From Plazaster borealis (Eukaryota; Echinodermata; Asteroidea; Forcipulatida; Labidiasteridae): a DNA stretch of 64,000 bases. The position numbers were made by a program, and so were the translations under genes. This document shows positions 39,016-52,300 of this stretch, piece by piece. Position 1 is the first letter of the stretch; every line of letters starts with the position of its first letter. The notes under the pieces are model-generated. The model saw nothing but the letters and a program-made list of their open reading frames with translations. It searched no databases and had not been told where the DNA came from. Location: contig JAJGQC010000556.1 in the NCBI GenBank assembly GCA_021014325.1, forward strand, positions 248,001 through 312,000. The letters are read 5' to 3'.

Positions 39016-39088
39016 AGACGAGATGTGGAGTTCAAAGCCATGGAGGTTGACTACGAAAAGAAGAGAGCAGAAAAACTGAGGAAATTTG
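39016..39088 (+). CDS. WBP11: WBP11 internal exon (second orphan)
   Basis: Acceptor ...atcgatag then RRDVEFKAMEVDYEKKRAEK and LRKF, with donor GTGAGT at 39089. It starts in phase 0, matching the end of the exon at 30958-31055, and matches the Wbp11-domain stretch KELRKLEVEYEQKRAQL. It ends in phase 1. The next + strand exon seen (40340) belongs to CEP95 and begins in the complementary phase, so a chimeric transcript is possible in principle. No further WBP11 exon was found. Confidence 0.75.
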
Positions 39089-39300
39089 GTGAGTTGCCAA
39101 TTCAGTTTTTAACAAGCGTGTGCGCAGAGCAGTCACTTTTGGTTAGCCAATCAGCATTGTCTTTCAGCAGTATTCATCACACATCTCTTCCAGGGGTTTG
39201 TGACGAAGATTATCGATACGGCGCGCTGGACTATGATTCTGAAGGCTGTTTAAAGTACTGCTGGTTGAATTCCTTGATGATGCGCGAAGGCTAGACAAAT

Positions 39301-39448
39301 GGAATAGACCCCTTGCATTGGCCACCATCGCATGGGGTCAAACAATGGAAACTTGCCCGCATGAACGCACCGCGCACAACTCTCAGCCAATGATAAGTCT
39401 TCATTGTCCTCAGTGAGGGCGCTGTTTGGGGCTTGTGATGTCATATGC
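39301..39448 (-). mobile_element. Family G repeat
   Basis: On the minus strand starts GCATATGACATCACAAGCCC, contains AACAGCGCCCTCACT and ends GCAAGGGGTCTATTCC. The same order is at 60012-60149 on the plus strand. Confidence 0.7.
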
Positions 39449-39817
39449 GAGGGGGTTTATTGCATTCTGTATAGTTTGCTTAACAACTTCTGGTCCATAA
39501 TGATAATGCACTAATTAATTGTTAAACATTGAAGGCAATTGGGTCTGGCCAGGGAATTCTGAAAGGTTGCTATTGTGCAGTGGAAAGATTCGCAATGCCA
39601 AACACCTAAGGAGCACCATTTGGCTTTATACAAAAAAGCGTTTGGGTTTACAGAACACACAGAGGAAACAAATACCAAGAACTTAACATTTATTGGCCAA
39701 TCTCAATCACTTTTGGATTATATAAAAGGAAATTCAATAAGTAAGAAATTTGTCATTACTTGTCATGCTCTAAAATGAAATCTTTAAGGTAATAATAGAG
39801 TTTGTAAAATTAACCTT

Positions 39818-40202
39818 TTAAAGGCACTAGACACGTTTGGTAATTACTCAAAATATATGTTAGCATAAAAACTTACTTGGTAACGAGCAACGGAGAGCTG
39901 TTGATAGTATAAAACATTGTGAGAAACGACTCCCTCTGAAGTAACGTAGTTTTTGAGAAAGAGGTAATTTCTCACTAAGATATTTGAATCTAAAAAAGAC
40001 TTCAGGCCTGAAGACTTTTTCAGGCATCTGAAAGCACACACATTTGTGCAACAAGGATGTTTTTTCTTTCATTATTTTCGTGCAACTTAGATGACCAATT
40101 GATCCCAAATTTTCACAGGCTTGTTATTTTATGCATATTTTGGGATACACCAAGTGAGATTACTGGTCTTTGACAATTACCAAACGTGTCTAGTGCCCTT
40201 AA
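39818..40202 (+). mobile_element. MITE family A copy 5
   Basis: TTAAAGGCACTAGACACGTT to ACGTGTCTAGTGCCCTTAA, AGGCCT-type central palindrome. It lies 138 bp upstream of the first recognised CEP95 exon. Confidence 0.9.
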
Positions 40203-40339
40203 CACAAACTTTCTGTTGTTTGAGAAAGTGTGCTTCACGCTTGAGTGGTAAAACAATCTGGGCACCAGTGGTTGTATTATGTCAAAAGAATTTGGTAACG
40301 AGAGGGTTCAAAATTGTTCTTGATATTCTCTCTCATCAG

Positions 40340-43300
40340 GAATATCCTACGTCCCAGTCACTAAAGAAGACGAGATCCACAACGTCCAGTTGGTTGTTGA
40401 GCACCTGGCAGACAAGGTACTCCACTGTGATCTGTCTCACACCAACGGCGGGCTATCGTTGAAGGGGACCGAGTCGCCATGCAGTACCTACTGGAGATCA
40501 TACTGGGCGTCATGGACTACATCATAAGAGGGATTGACAGTGAAGGATCAGCAACCGACTTTGAAGGTGTGCAGGGGCGAAATGGATCATCAGTTTGTCC
40601 TTGTTTTTAACTTTTAAAAAACCACATTGCTCCAGCTCCAGGGGTTATTTAAGCCCTCGTGAGTTCCCAGTTGTACATCTGGTTGAAGAGAAGCATACTA
40701 TGGTTAAGTTTGTTCTCGCTCAAAAGCAATTGCACAATGGCTGACGTGGCTAGAATTTGAGCCCTCTTGCTGAAGACGAAGCCAACAAACCTTGATGCAG
40801 TAATTTTGTCAGGACAACTCTTTAAAAAACCCACAGTTGGTCTTTGCTTCAGTTACTAACTTTTGGTGTTACTTCAGCCTTAATAGCTCCTCCAATTGTA
40901 CAACTATATGAAGAGAAGCACATTAAGGTGAAAAGTGTTTCAAAACCGTTGTATAGTTGCCAGGATTCAAAAACCTTCATTCCGAATACTTATGCCACTG
41001 GAAACTAGCACTCTGTCACAAGACTGTGAAATAATGTACGTCTGTATTGTAATTGATCATAGATGGTGATCTCGTAGACCCGGACACAATGACTAGAGGA
41101 ACGGTATCTGCCATCACGGACGTCTTGAGGGAAGAGTTTGGACTCAGAGGTGGGAAAGACAATTATTACAGACCACCGTCTAATGCATATGAAAGGTACG
41201 AGAAACATACTTCATTTTTACTATTTTTCAATTCAATTAAAAAAGGAAGTTATGAAGAAGGGAACATTTTTCTTGAGCATCAACAAATCTTTTATTTCAC
41301 ATATTATTAATTTTGTTTATTTATTTACAACAAAACTTCCATAAAAAGATAAAATGCAATAAAAATAGTGCAAGCAGATATCTAAGCAAATGCAAAACAT
41401 TGTTGGTAACCCCAACACACACGGGCGGCTGCACAGCTCATCCAGAGAAATATGAAGCGTACAGTTCAAATAAATATTATACACCGCACTTAGAGATATT
41501 TGTCATTTGATTGGTGGAACACGCGTCACATGTCATACTTTATTTTGCCATGTATACTGTTCCGACACTCCAAATTTTAATATAGGAGTCCTATATTGAT
41601 AAATATAGGATGCTTGGGACGCTTTGCAGCTATGCTTCGCACGTACTAATAGATTTTACTTTGAGTATTTATTGCGTTACGTGTTATTAGCGCATGTAAG
41701 CTTGCACATCAACACGCACATGGCTATGAATGCAGAACGTGCTTGAGCCAACCCGTCTTAAATAGCTCCAGCTATGTCTTTTTATCAGCCGTTTAATAAC
41801 TTATTGATGAAATAAATCAAAAATTGTTCAAAACTTTGTATTAGTTATTGTTGAAATAAGCTATGAATCGTATGAGAAATATCAATTGTCACGGATCTAT
41901 GTGTGAGATATATAAAACAAATATAGGATGCATTTCATTCATACAATGTAGCAGAATATAATCACATAATCTGGACTGTTCCATTTCACTTTGCTTCGCC
42001 TCAAGAAATGGAACAGTCCAGATTTCATCTCATGATTATATTCTACTCATATGCATCCAAAATTTGTGTATTAATTTGTAAAACATCTCCATCTGACCAT
42101 TTTGAATGTATTATTTGAGAAAATATGGTGAAAAAAGTTGCAGTCTGTCAAAGATTTACATTTTTGTTTTCTCTCTCTAAATTTGCTTTCCTGTTCTGAA
42201 GAAAGTGTACAAGTAATTTAACATAATGAAGAATTTTTGAAACACTGATGATGGTGGTTTGAATCTACATTTCAAAATTGGCAGACCTTACGATAGTCAC
42301 ACCATTAGCGACATATCAAAACACCTGAGCCAGCCTAACAGCCAATCAGAAGGTGACTTCACAGCTGAGCTCATCAAGCTTGGTACGAAAGATGCCTCGC
42401 CACGGTACATCCCTCAACGAGACATTTCTCAACGAGACATTTCTCAACGAGACATTTCTCATCGAGATATCCCTCAACGAGACGTTTCTCAAAGAGACAT
42501 CCATCAACGAGACATTTCTCAACGAGACATCCATCAACGAGACATCCCTCGACGAGACTTCCAAACCTCAGGTGAGGAGAAGAGTCTAGTTGCGGGCTCA
42601 AACTTTTGGTAGAATTCCACAAGATGGCAAGAGCTTGTGGCTCAAAATGTTTAACGGACCGGAATTTAATTTTTTACAAGACCAGAATTGAAATGGGAAA
42701 GAACTTTTGTACAAAGTTTAGCATGTAAACAGTTTTCATTTGAACAATCAATGAAAGAGAAGATTTATCTCTTATGGGTAAGTATACTCTGATGCCGAAC
42801 ACAGAGTTAAAAGATTTTACAAGATTCGAACTCAAAATCAACATTTGAACATCATTTCTTTAAATTAAAGATAGTGTACAGTGAGGTATTATTATTCATT
42901 TGAGCAGCACAAGACAGCCGGACTTGTCCGGTCATAAGTTTACTGGCCCGATGCTAAAATCACTGTCCTCGGACCTGCGGTCCAGTGTCAATTCAAACCA
43001 TATAGTTCTCATCATAAGGGCAGGCTGTCTGCTTGTTCTCACCCACACACTCTTTGCTTTGCTGAGATGTAGAACAAAGAGCCATTCCAACAGCTTTTTT
43101 CCCACAAACTGCATCTCTTTGGAACTCGTTGCCTGGTTCATGTTTCCCTCCGTCCTAAAATCTAGACTGTTCTAAGAGGAATTTAAATTCTTACCTCCCC
43201 TGAGTTATTTTCATCCTAAATAATTTCTTTTTGTAGCCCGTTACCAAGAGCTATCTTGCCCGATTTTCAGGCAACATTTTGTTTCACACGTTTCATCTTT

Positions 43301-46300
43301 TGAGTTTTTTTCTCACATCAAAATAATTTGTATCCATACCTCCATTCCATCTTCCAGGACCAATCTCCTCAAGACGCATCCCAGATGTCCAGCCATCAAA
43401 GTTGCTCAGCTACCACCATGACCCTGACGACAGACCAGGAAAAACCTTGTCATCAAGCCCCAAGGCTTCAGGGGTGGTCGACTCAACCACTAGATCCCCA
43501 AGCAGACAGAAAGAGGATCTTACTCTACAGGTATCTGATTCTTGGTTCTTGGTTGTACAGAAGGGTGGCCAACTTTTTCTGATTCTGCAGAAAGTTCCCT
43601 GAAAATAAACCAATCTTACTGTGGCGGAAAATTCGAGTCGTACCTGAGTTCTCTCACAGGTCGTCTTCAATAGCGCTGCCACCAGGCGGAAAATTTACAG
43701 GCCTAAACCACCGGAGTTCTGCCGTTTAGATTCTCGAATTGGTAGACTAGGGTCCGTCGTCAAAATATATGACCAAGTGATAGGATAATTCAGAGATGAA
43801 GACGAATAATTTAATTCAAACACAGAATGGTTTCAATTCTGCAAGATAGTCAAATCGTTTTAATTCAACTCACAAACTCCTCAAATCATTATTTACAACA
43901 TCCATTCTTCCATACCAACAATTGTTTTCAGTCGTTGCAATAGATAGATTGTAGTTACACATTTATATGTACTAGTTCTCTAATATTTTCCAGTCTTGTA
44001 AACCATGAATAATTTGCTGACAAACCGCCTGCAGAGGTATATACTTAAATGATACTAGGCACCATTTGTCCTACAATATCCACTAATTTAAAACCACAAA
44101 GTAGTATTGCGCTCCTTGAGCTAACAACAATATCCACTCCTTAAAATCCACAAGTGATACTAGGCGCCTTTCGTCCTAAAATATCAACTCCTTAAAATCC
44201 ACAAGTGAAACTAGGCACCTTTCGTCCTAAAATATACGTGTGAACCCTAGAGTAAACCTTTAATAAAGCCTACTGGAAAGTATTAGCTAGTTTGTAATGG
44301 CAACTATCCAGATCTCGATAGTCCTTATTGCTCCTCGAATGGCTAACTAGCTCCTCTCGTATTACTGATCATAACTTATCTCTACAGCTCCCGAGTGTTA
44401 ATTTTACTCCCCGGAGTAATAATCTAGCTCCACAGCTCCTCCAGTATTAAATTTGCTCCCCGAGTAATAATTTAGCTCCACAGCTCCTCCAGTATTAAAT
44501 TTGCTCCCCGAGTAATAATTTAGCTCCTCAACTCCACAAATATTAACTTAGAATAGCTCCACAGCTCCTCAAGTGTTTGGCTCCCCAAAATATAAATCTA
44601 GCTCCACAGCTCCTCAAATTACATCTCACAAGTTAAAGAAAGATGGGGAAAATCCACACAAAGCAGTGATAATTTTATCCTCAAGAATGTAAATTCTAGG
44701 AATAATTTCCTGTAATATTTAGTAACATACCTCAATATCCCTCTGGCTTCTTGATCAACAGTGAAATGACAATAACAATGCACTCTTGGGTTTGGAAGTC
44801 AGCAACTGTATTGTCAGACTCAAATTCAGCTAATCAGTCAGAGTGTAGAAATCTCCAAAAGTTGCACTATTTATACTAATCAAACTGCGCGCCTTACGCA
44901 CACAAAAAGTTCTCACGCTTAGAATTTAGGCCACGCCCCTAAATAACATTGGCTAAATTAATCTCCATGTTCATGTTGAACACCAGCTAAAAATCACATT
45001 TTTATACAAGTTTACACTGTATAAATGAGCTAAATTACTCTTTAACATTTAATCTCTCTATTTGTAAGAATAACCATTCATTAAAGGAAGTTATTACTTG
45101 AAATGTGTGAAATAAGTGAGTTTAATCATAAACTCAAAAATTACTCAAAAAGTCTCACTCTAATTTGCATCAAAAGATTAAAACTATACATTAAAAATAA
45201 TGTAATTTTACCATCACAAATAAAGGTGTTTTTGTGGCTCACAAACTAGATAATAATTTACGAACATCTGACCAATCATAGCGAACAATCCCTTACAAAA
45301 AACACCCTATAAGAATGTTATAGGAATCTTGTAGGAATCGAGGAAGTGACGAAAAATCTATAAGAATCCTATAGGAATCCTATTTAAATCATATAGGACT
45401 GTAAAAAAAATTCGCCTATAGATAGGACTTTTTTTGTAAGGGATAACAACGGCAGACGCCATCTTGGATTCTATACATACATGTTAACTGTGCTTGACAT
45501 GCATTCACATATACACGTGTGTGTTGGTAACAACAACATTACACGTGAACAGTTTAGACATCGTAAAGAAGTTATTATTACACTTAAATCCCTGGAAATA
45601 TATGCTGCAAAACTTAATCATTTAAAGAACTGACAAACAAATTTGAAAATCTCCCTGATTGCAGAAACTGTTTTCTCTATGTCAATGTAATTCTAAATAT
45701 TTCCCGATTGTTGTACAAAATCTTCCTGATTGCTAGATGCAAATGTTGGCAGCTCTGGTATAGCTCCAAATAAAGAAAAACTTATCCATGGTGAAGTTTG
45801 TATAATTTTAAAACGATCAATGGCTTATTGTCACCAGTTTAAATGCAATTGGGCTTGGCTGGCCATGGGTTGTACATGTACAGTAAAACAAATTCATTCC
45901 ACTGGTACTAAATGTAGGCAGAGCACAGCCATAAAACATGGCAGCTACTGCACATACACCACCAGTTTGAATGCAACTGGGCTGCAGAACATGCTTTAAG
46001 TCACCAGTTTAATGTGTGGTTTACCATCAGTTCCAAATCCGTTGACATCCTGGCAAATGCTGCAGACAAAACTGCCAGAAGGTAGTACAAATGGTGTACA
46101 AAAAGTACTTAACCCAATAACATGAAAATATTTGGGAGGAACTTGTTCAACAGAAGGTAAAAACTTAGCCTTTATAAAGGCAAGAGGAGAGCTAAAAAAA
46201 CCACAACCACCATGATGGAGAGCGTCCTCGAGGTTCCTTTGAGTCAATAAAGAAAATGAGCCAAACACGGCTCAATCTGAGCCAAAAGTGGCTCAGTAAC

Positions 46301-49300
46301 AAATGAGTCAACTTACCTTTTTCACAGCTCAGCCTGAGCCAAAAGTGGCTCAGTAACAAATGAGTCAACTTACCTTTTTTACGGCTCAGCCTGAGCCAAA
46401 AGTGGCTCAGTAACAAAATGAGCCAACTTTTGCCTTTTTCACGGCTCAACCCAAGCCAAAAGTGGCTCAGTAACAAAATGAGCCAACTTTTGCCTTTTTC
46501 ACGGCTCAACCCGCCGAGCCAAAAGTGGCTCAGTAACAAATGAGTCAACTTTTACCTAATTCACGACTCAGCCCGAGCCAAAAGTGGCTCAGTAACAAAG
46601 TGAGCCAACTTATGCCTTATCACGGCTCAGCCTGAGCCAAAAGTGGCCCAGTAACAAAGTGAGCCACTTCATGGCTCAACCTGAGCCAAAAGTGGCTCAG
46701 TTAAACAAAATGAGCCAATTATGGCTCTGTTTGAGCCATTTTTCCCCCCAGTGTATATTGTCAGACTCAAATTCAGCTAATCAGTCAGAGTGTAGAAATC
46801 TCCAAAAGTTGCACTATTTATACTAATCAAACTGCGCGCCTTACGCACACAAAAAGTTCTCATGCTTAGAATTTAGGCCACACCCCTAAATAACATTGGC
46901 TAAATTAATCTCCATGTTCAAGTTGAAAACCAGCTCAGAAAATCACATTTTTATACAAGTTTACACTGTATAAATGAGCTAAATTACTCTTTAACATGTA
47001 TTTGTAAAAATAACCATTCATTAAAGGAAGTTATTACTTGAAGTGTGTGAAATAAGTGAGTTTAATCATAAACGTAAACAAAACCATTTTCATTGATAAA
47101 AGATGTGTGATGTCATCTAATTAATATGCACGACTCAGGCAATCCCTGATGAAGCAGACGATAAGTGCATCATTTTTATACTTAATTTCTTTACTCAAAA
47201 AGTCTCACTCTAATTTGCATCAAAAGATTAAAGCTATACATTATAAAATAATGTAATTTTACCATCACAAATAAAGGTGTTTTTGTGGCTCACAAACTAG
47301 ATAATAATTTACGAACATCTGACTAATCATAGCGAACAATAATAACGGCAGACGCCATCTAGGATTCTATAGGGCCTACATAGACTGTGCTTGACATGCA
47401 TTCACATATACACGTGTGTGTTGGTAACAACATCATTACACGTGAACAGTTTAGACATCGTAAAGAAGTTATTATTACACTTAAATCCCTGGAAATATAT
47501 GCTGTAAAAGTTAATCATCTAAAGAAGGGCATTATAAAGGTAAGATTGACGAAAATGGGAATTGAACGGTGGCATTTTCGTCACACAGCCTTCCCCTAAG
47601 ACTTTGCTGTCCTCAGCAAATTTAAAATAACACAAATTCACAAGTTAGCAAGTGCTGTATGTATGCATATTGCAAGTAAATTCATATTCACTATATACAG
47701 TTTACACCAAATGTACATACACTGTACACCATATTTACAATAACAAATAACATCAATTAAATTGTTTTGGCCTGACTCTGTCTGTACATTCGTCCTTTTA
47801 CTGGAAATGTTTGTCTCTTTCCCTCAGTCAAGTCCAATAATTATGAATAAGATTAATATATATTACAATATTACTTATTCAATTATATACACAATGTTTC
47901 ACTCAGGCTTGTTATTAAGCCACTGCTACTCAGTCAATAATTAGTCATAACTACTCTGTTTTCTTCTTAGCTCTTCAACTAATTATTATTATACACGTCC
48001 AATCCTACTTCTGTACTTAGCTAGGTTTGAGTCACTGGCACTTTCTCTCAATGTACATAAATTTAGTATTAATTTAGGAATAATATACACACAAAGTATT
48101 TTGTCTCATGGGAAAACTTCCTTTTTAACATGTTACAAAGTTTATCTGATTAAAATAAATGATTCAAAAATGTACACTCAAACCTTGACTCACAGTCAAA
48201 CTGCCGATACTTTATACATGTCTTTATACTGAGTGCTAGACATTATTTAATAACACTCTTCTTATTTACTTATTTATTTATTCCTCCTTATTTAATTGGA
48301 TATCATAGACCCGCTTTGTGACGTCATGCCGTACAAGCCTCCCCTTTTTGTCGTATGACTTGACACTGTATTCTTCGGTTACCTTCACCAATTTATTCCT
48401 TATGAGTTCCTCTACTTTGATTGGTTTCCATTTGGTTTGTTGTTGCTTATCCCCGTCGTTGCTGCTATCACTTTCATTGCCGCTCTCCTCTGGTCTTACT
48501 AAGTAACCTTTTCCTCGAGGGACTTTCGGTGGTTCTTTCATTGACTCCTCCTCCTCCAGCTCTAGGTCGGAGGCCATTAGGGAGACGGCAGCCTCCGCAG
48601 CACGTTCCTCCTCCTCCTCCTCTAGGGTTGTTTGGGGAATTACTTCCATTTCAAGTCTGGGTGTTTCCGGTGCTGGTTGGGGGTTTGTTTCTGGTGCTCG
48701 TTGGGGGGTTGTTTCTGGTGCTCGTTGGTGTTTTATGTACAATGCATGGAGGGACTCATTGGACACTGTTACTTGTGTGCTGGTCTGTAGAGTACTGCTT
48801 TATTAATCACTGATCATCTTTGAGGAGGCAAGCTTCCTGGGTGGACATTCCATTGTCTCATATCACATTACACAACTACCGTCTACAACAGGTGTTATAT
48901 GACACAGCTTGTTACATCTCCCTGTTTTTCAAAGGTTTCTGTTTGTAATATAATAATTACTACAGTTGTCAGGATTTAATATAATCAAGTACATAACAAA
49001 TATTCCGGTACAGTATTGGTTTCAGAGTTGTGTATTCATTTGAGTTTGCCTTCAGTATAAATTTTCAAAATTGGTTTTACATTGATTTGATGACAACTAA
49101 TATTAATAAACAAAACTTGTTTGGTTTCAGCAACTTATTTTTAATTTTACATATAAACTTTCTACTACTACATATTCTAACAATCTATCCGTATTATAAC
49201 ATGAAAGTCAAATCCAGCATTCATATTCATAGTCTAGTCCATTGTTTTAATGGATTTCAAATATTTGCAATATTTGTTTGCATTTATTTGTTTGACATCC

Positions 49301-52300
49301 ATATTATTTAGATTAGTGGCTTATTGGTGTGTATCTGTCAGGTGGTTTGCTTACCCTGCCTGATTTGGTTACATATTGAGTTTGTGGTTGGTGGTTTGTT
49401 TCGATTATACCAGGTGTATTTTGTTGGTTTTCTATTTCCCAATCTAATTGGTCTTCCATTTGAGTGGCTTTTGTTTGTTTCAAGTCTCTTCGGTTGCTTG
49501 TGAACACTGATCCACCTGTTGTCTTGACAATATATGATCTTGGTTTGTTACTCTTATCTATTACAACAGCTGGTTTCCAAGTTTTATCACATCTTACTAA
49601 AATGCTTTGACCTTTGTGTAAGGGTGGCAACTCTTTTGTCCCTGCATCATAGTATTTCTTTTGCTTTTCGGTTTTGTTGTTTTAACTTTTGCTTCACACA
49701 TTTTACGATCTCTGGTTTTAGTAGTGTTGCTTTTGTTGGCAGAATTGTGTTTAGCAGTTGTACAGGTGATTTACCTATACCTTGGATCGGTGTGTTCCTG
49801 TAATCTAGTAATGCTAGATTAAGGTCTCTCCCGTCCTTTTTTGCCTTTTTGATTAGCTGTTTTGCTATCCCCACTGTTTTCTCAGCCTTTCCATTGCTTT
49901 GTGGGTACCTTGGTGATACAAGTGTATAATTGAATTTCCACTCTTTACTGAAGTTAGTGAATGTTTCACTTGCATACTGGGGTCCATTATCTGAAATCAC
50001 TTCTTCTGGGATTCCATGTCTAGCGAAATGTTGTTTACACAATTCTACAACTTTCTGGCTTGTGGTGGAGACTAATCGATTAAGTTCAAAGTAACTGGAA
50101 TAGTAATCAACAATTAATAAATACTGTTGTCCATCAATCTCAAACAAAGCTGTGCCAACCTTTTCCCATGGTCTGCTTGGTTTTTCATGTGACATCATAG
50201 GCTCTTTTGCGTTTCGTTTTGCAAATTCATTACAGGTTGAGCACCTTTCTACTGCCTCGTGAATTTGAGCAGACATGCCTGGCCAGTACATTATATCTCT
50301 AGCGAGGCTTTTGCTTTTTTCGATACCTTGGTGGGTTTGATGGATTTTCTTTATCATTTCATTTCTCATTGAATTTGGTATTATTACTCTATTGCTTCTG
50401 AATACCAGGTGGTCTTCTACTGTTATTTCTTCTCTGAACGACCAGTATACTCTAATACTTGAGTGCACATCTTGTTTTGTCTCTGGCCATCCTGAGTGTA
50501 CTACCTCTTTAAGAGACTGTAATTCTTGGTCTTTGTTTGTCTCTCCTTTGAGTTCAGTTAATTTATCACTTGACATTGGTAAACATTCTACCATGCATAT
50601 TGGTATGTCAAGATCTCTTGTGTGATCACACAGTGGTACAAAATTTCTACTTAGTGCATCAGCTACATGCAACTGTGTGCCTTTTACATACTTGACTTTC
50701 AGATTATACTTTTGCAAGTTTAGTAGCATATCTTTTGTAGTCGCATTGGTGCAGTGTGCAATGGTTTCTTAAATATTGTCTCCAATGGTTTGTGGTCAGT
50801 TTCCACTTCAACATCCCGTCCAAAAATATATGGGTGAAATCTTTCACATCCAAATACTATGGCTGCTAGCTCTTTTTCAATTTGCGCCCAGTTTTGTTGC
50901 GTTTTTGTGAATGCCTTTGAGGCGTACGCTACTGGCAAATTTTCTTGTAGTAGCACTGCTCCAGTCCCTAGACTGCTTGCATCACAACTCAGAACGAGTG
51001 CTTTTGTCACATTATAATACTGCAAGATTGGAGCTTTTGTTAGCATATTCTTGAGCTTTTGGAAACTTTTGTCATGTTCACTATGCCATTGCCACAGCGT
51101 CTCTTTCTCTGTTAGTTTTCTCAACAGGGCTGTTACATCTGACAAATTCTTTATGAACTTTGCAAGATAGGTCACCATACCTAAGAATTGCATCACTTCT
51201 TGTTTGTTCGTAGGTTTTTTCCTTTGTTTGATCGCTTCAATTTTGGCAGGATCTGGCTTTAGGCCATCCTTTGATAGGATATGTCCCATGTATTTTACTT
51301 CACTTTGTCTGAACTTACATTTCTCTTTGTTCAGTGTGATATTCAGTTCTTTACATTTTTTGAGAACTTTCTCTAATCTTTCATTATGAGTGTTTTCATC
51401 ACTCGCAAAGATTACTATGTCATCCATGATAACTTCTACTCCGTCCATATCTACGAAATACTCATTCATCAGTCGCTGGTATATTTCTGGTGCCACTTTT
51501 ATTCCAAAAGGTAATCTCAGAAACTTGAATCTACCCTGTCCTGTATTAAAAGTGCATAATTTTGAGCTTTCTTCGTCAAGTTGGACTTGCCAATACCCCG
51601 CATTTGCATCCAACGTTGTGAATATGGTCGCTGTTGGCAGTTTATCAGTAATCTGTTCGATCGTTTTCATAGGGTAGTATTTGCGTTCTAGAGCATTGTT
51701 TAAGTTTAGTGGATCGATACAGATTCTTACATTTTTTCTGTTTGGTTTGACTATAGTCACCAGGGAGCTTACCCACTCGCATGGTCCCGTGACTCTTTCT
51801 ATCACGCCCAATTTCTCCATTCTCTTTAATTCTTCTCTGACTTGTTTTCTTAGGGCTACCGGCACTCTTCTTGGTGCGTGCACTACTGGTTTAGCATTTT
51901 CTTTTACTTTTAGATGCTGTTTTCCTGGCATACATCCATGACCCTGAAATACTTCTTTGTATTTATCTTCTACATTTTGATTCAGCATATCTACTTGCTT
52001 GATCAGACTGAGATCTTTACATGTTTGTAGACCTAATATCGGAGTTACTTTTCCTTCCACTACTAACATTTCTACATTTTGGAATTTTCCTTTATGCTCA
52101 CATGTTAAGACACATTTCCCTTTAGGTATTATGTATGACCACTGTATGTAGTCAGTCTTACCTTAGATTTTGTCAGGTCTTTTGATGTACATATTTGCTT
52201 AAACATACTTTCGGGCATAACATTACATTGGGCTCCAGTGTCCAGTTTAAACTTAATTGTCCCTTTCTTTCTAGCGTTCATCAGTGTTAGGTTTACGTAC

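Noticed and set aside
42346..42622. Antisense frames rich in VSLRNVSL / LVEKCLVE repeats
   Set aside because: Shadow of the in-frame 15-bp minisatellite of CEP95; splice sites and flanking homology support only the plus strand.
46192..46548. 118-codon minus-strand frame with LLLSHFWLRLS repeats
   Set aside because: It is the translation of the GGCTCA minisatellite; unit lengths vary (49-63 bp), so the frame is not maintained across the array.
48729..48766. ATG start of the long minus-strand frame over 48278-48766
   Set aside because: The ATG lies in the gypsy LTR; the real coding sequence entered from the other side of the insertion.
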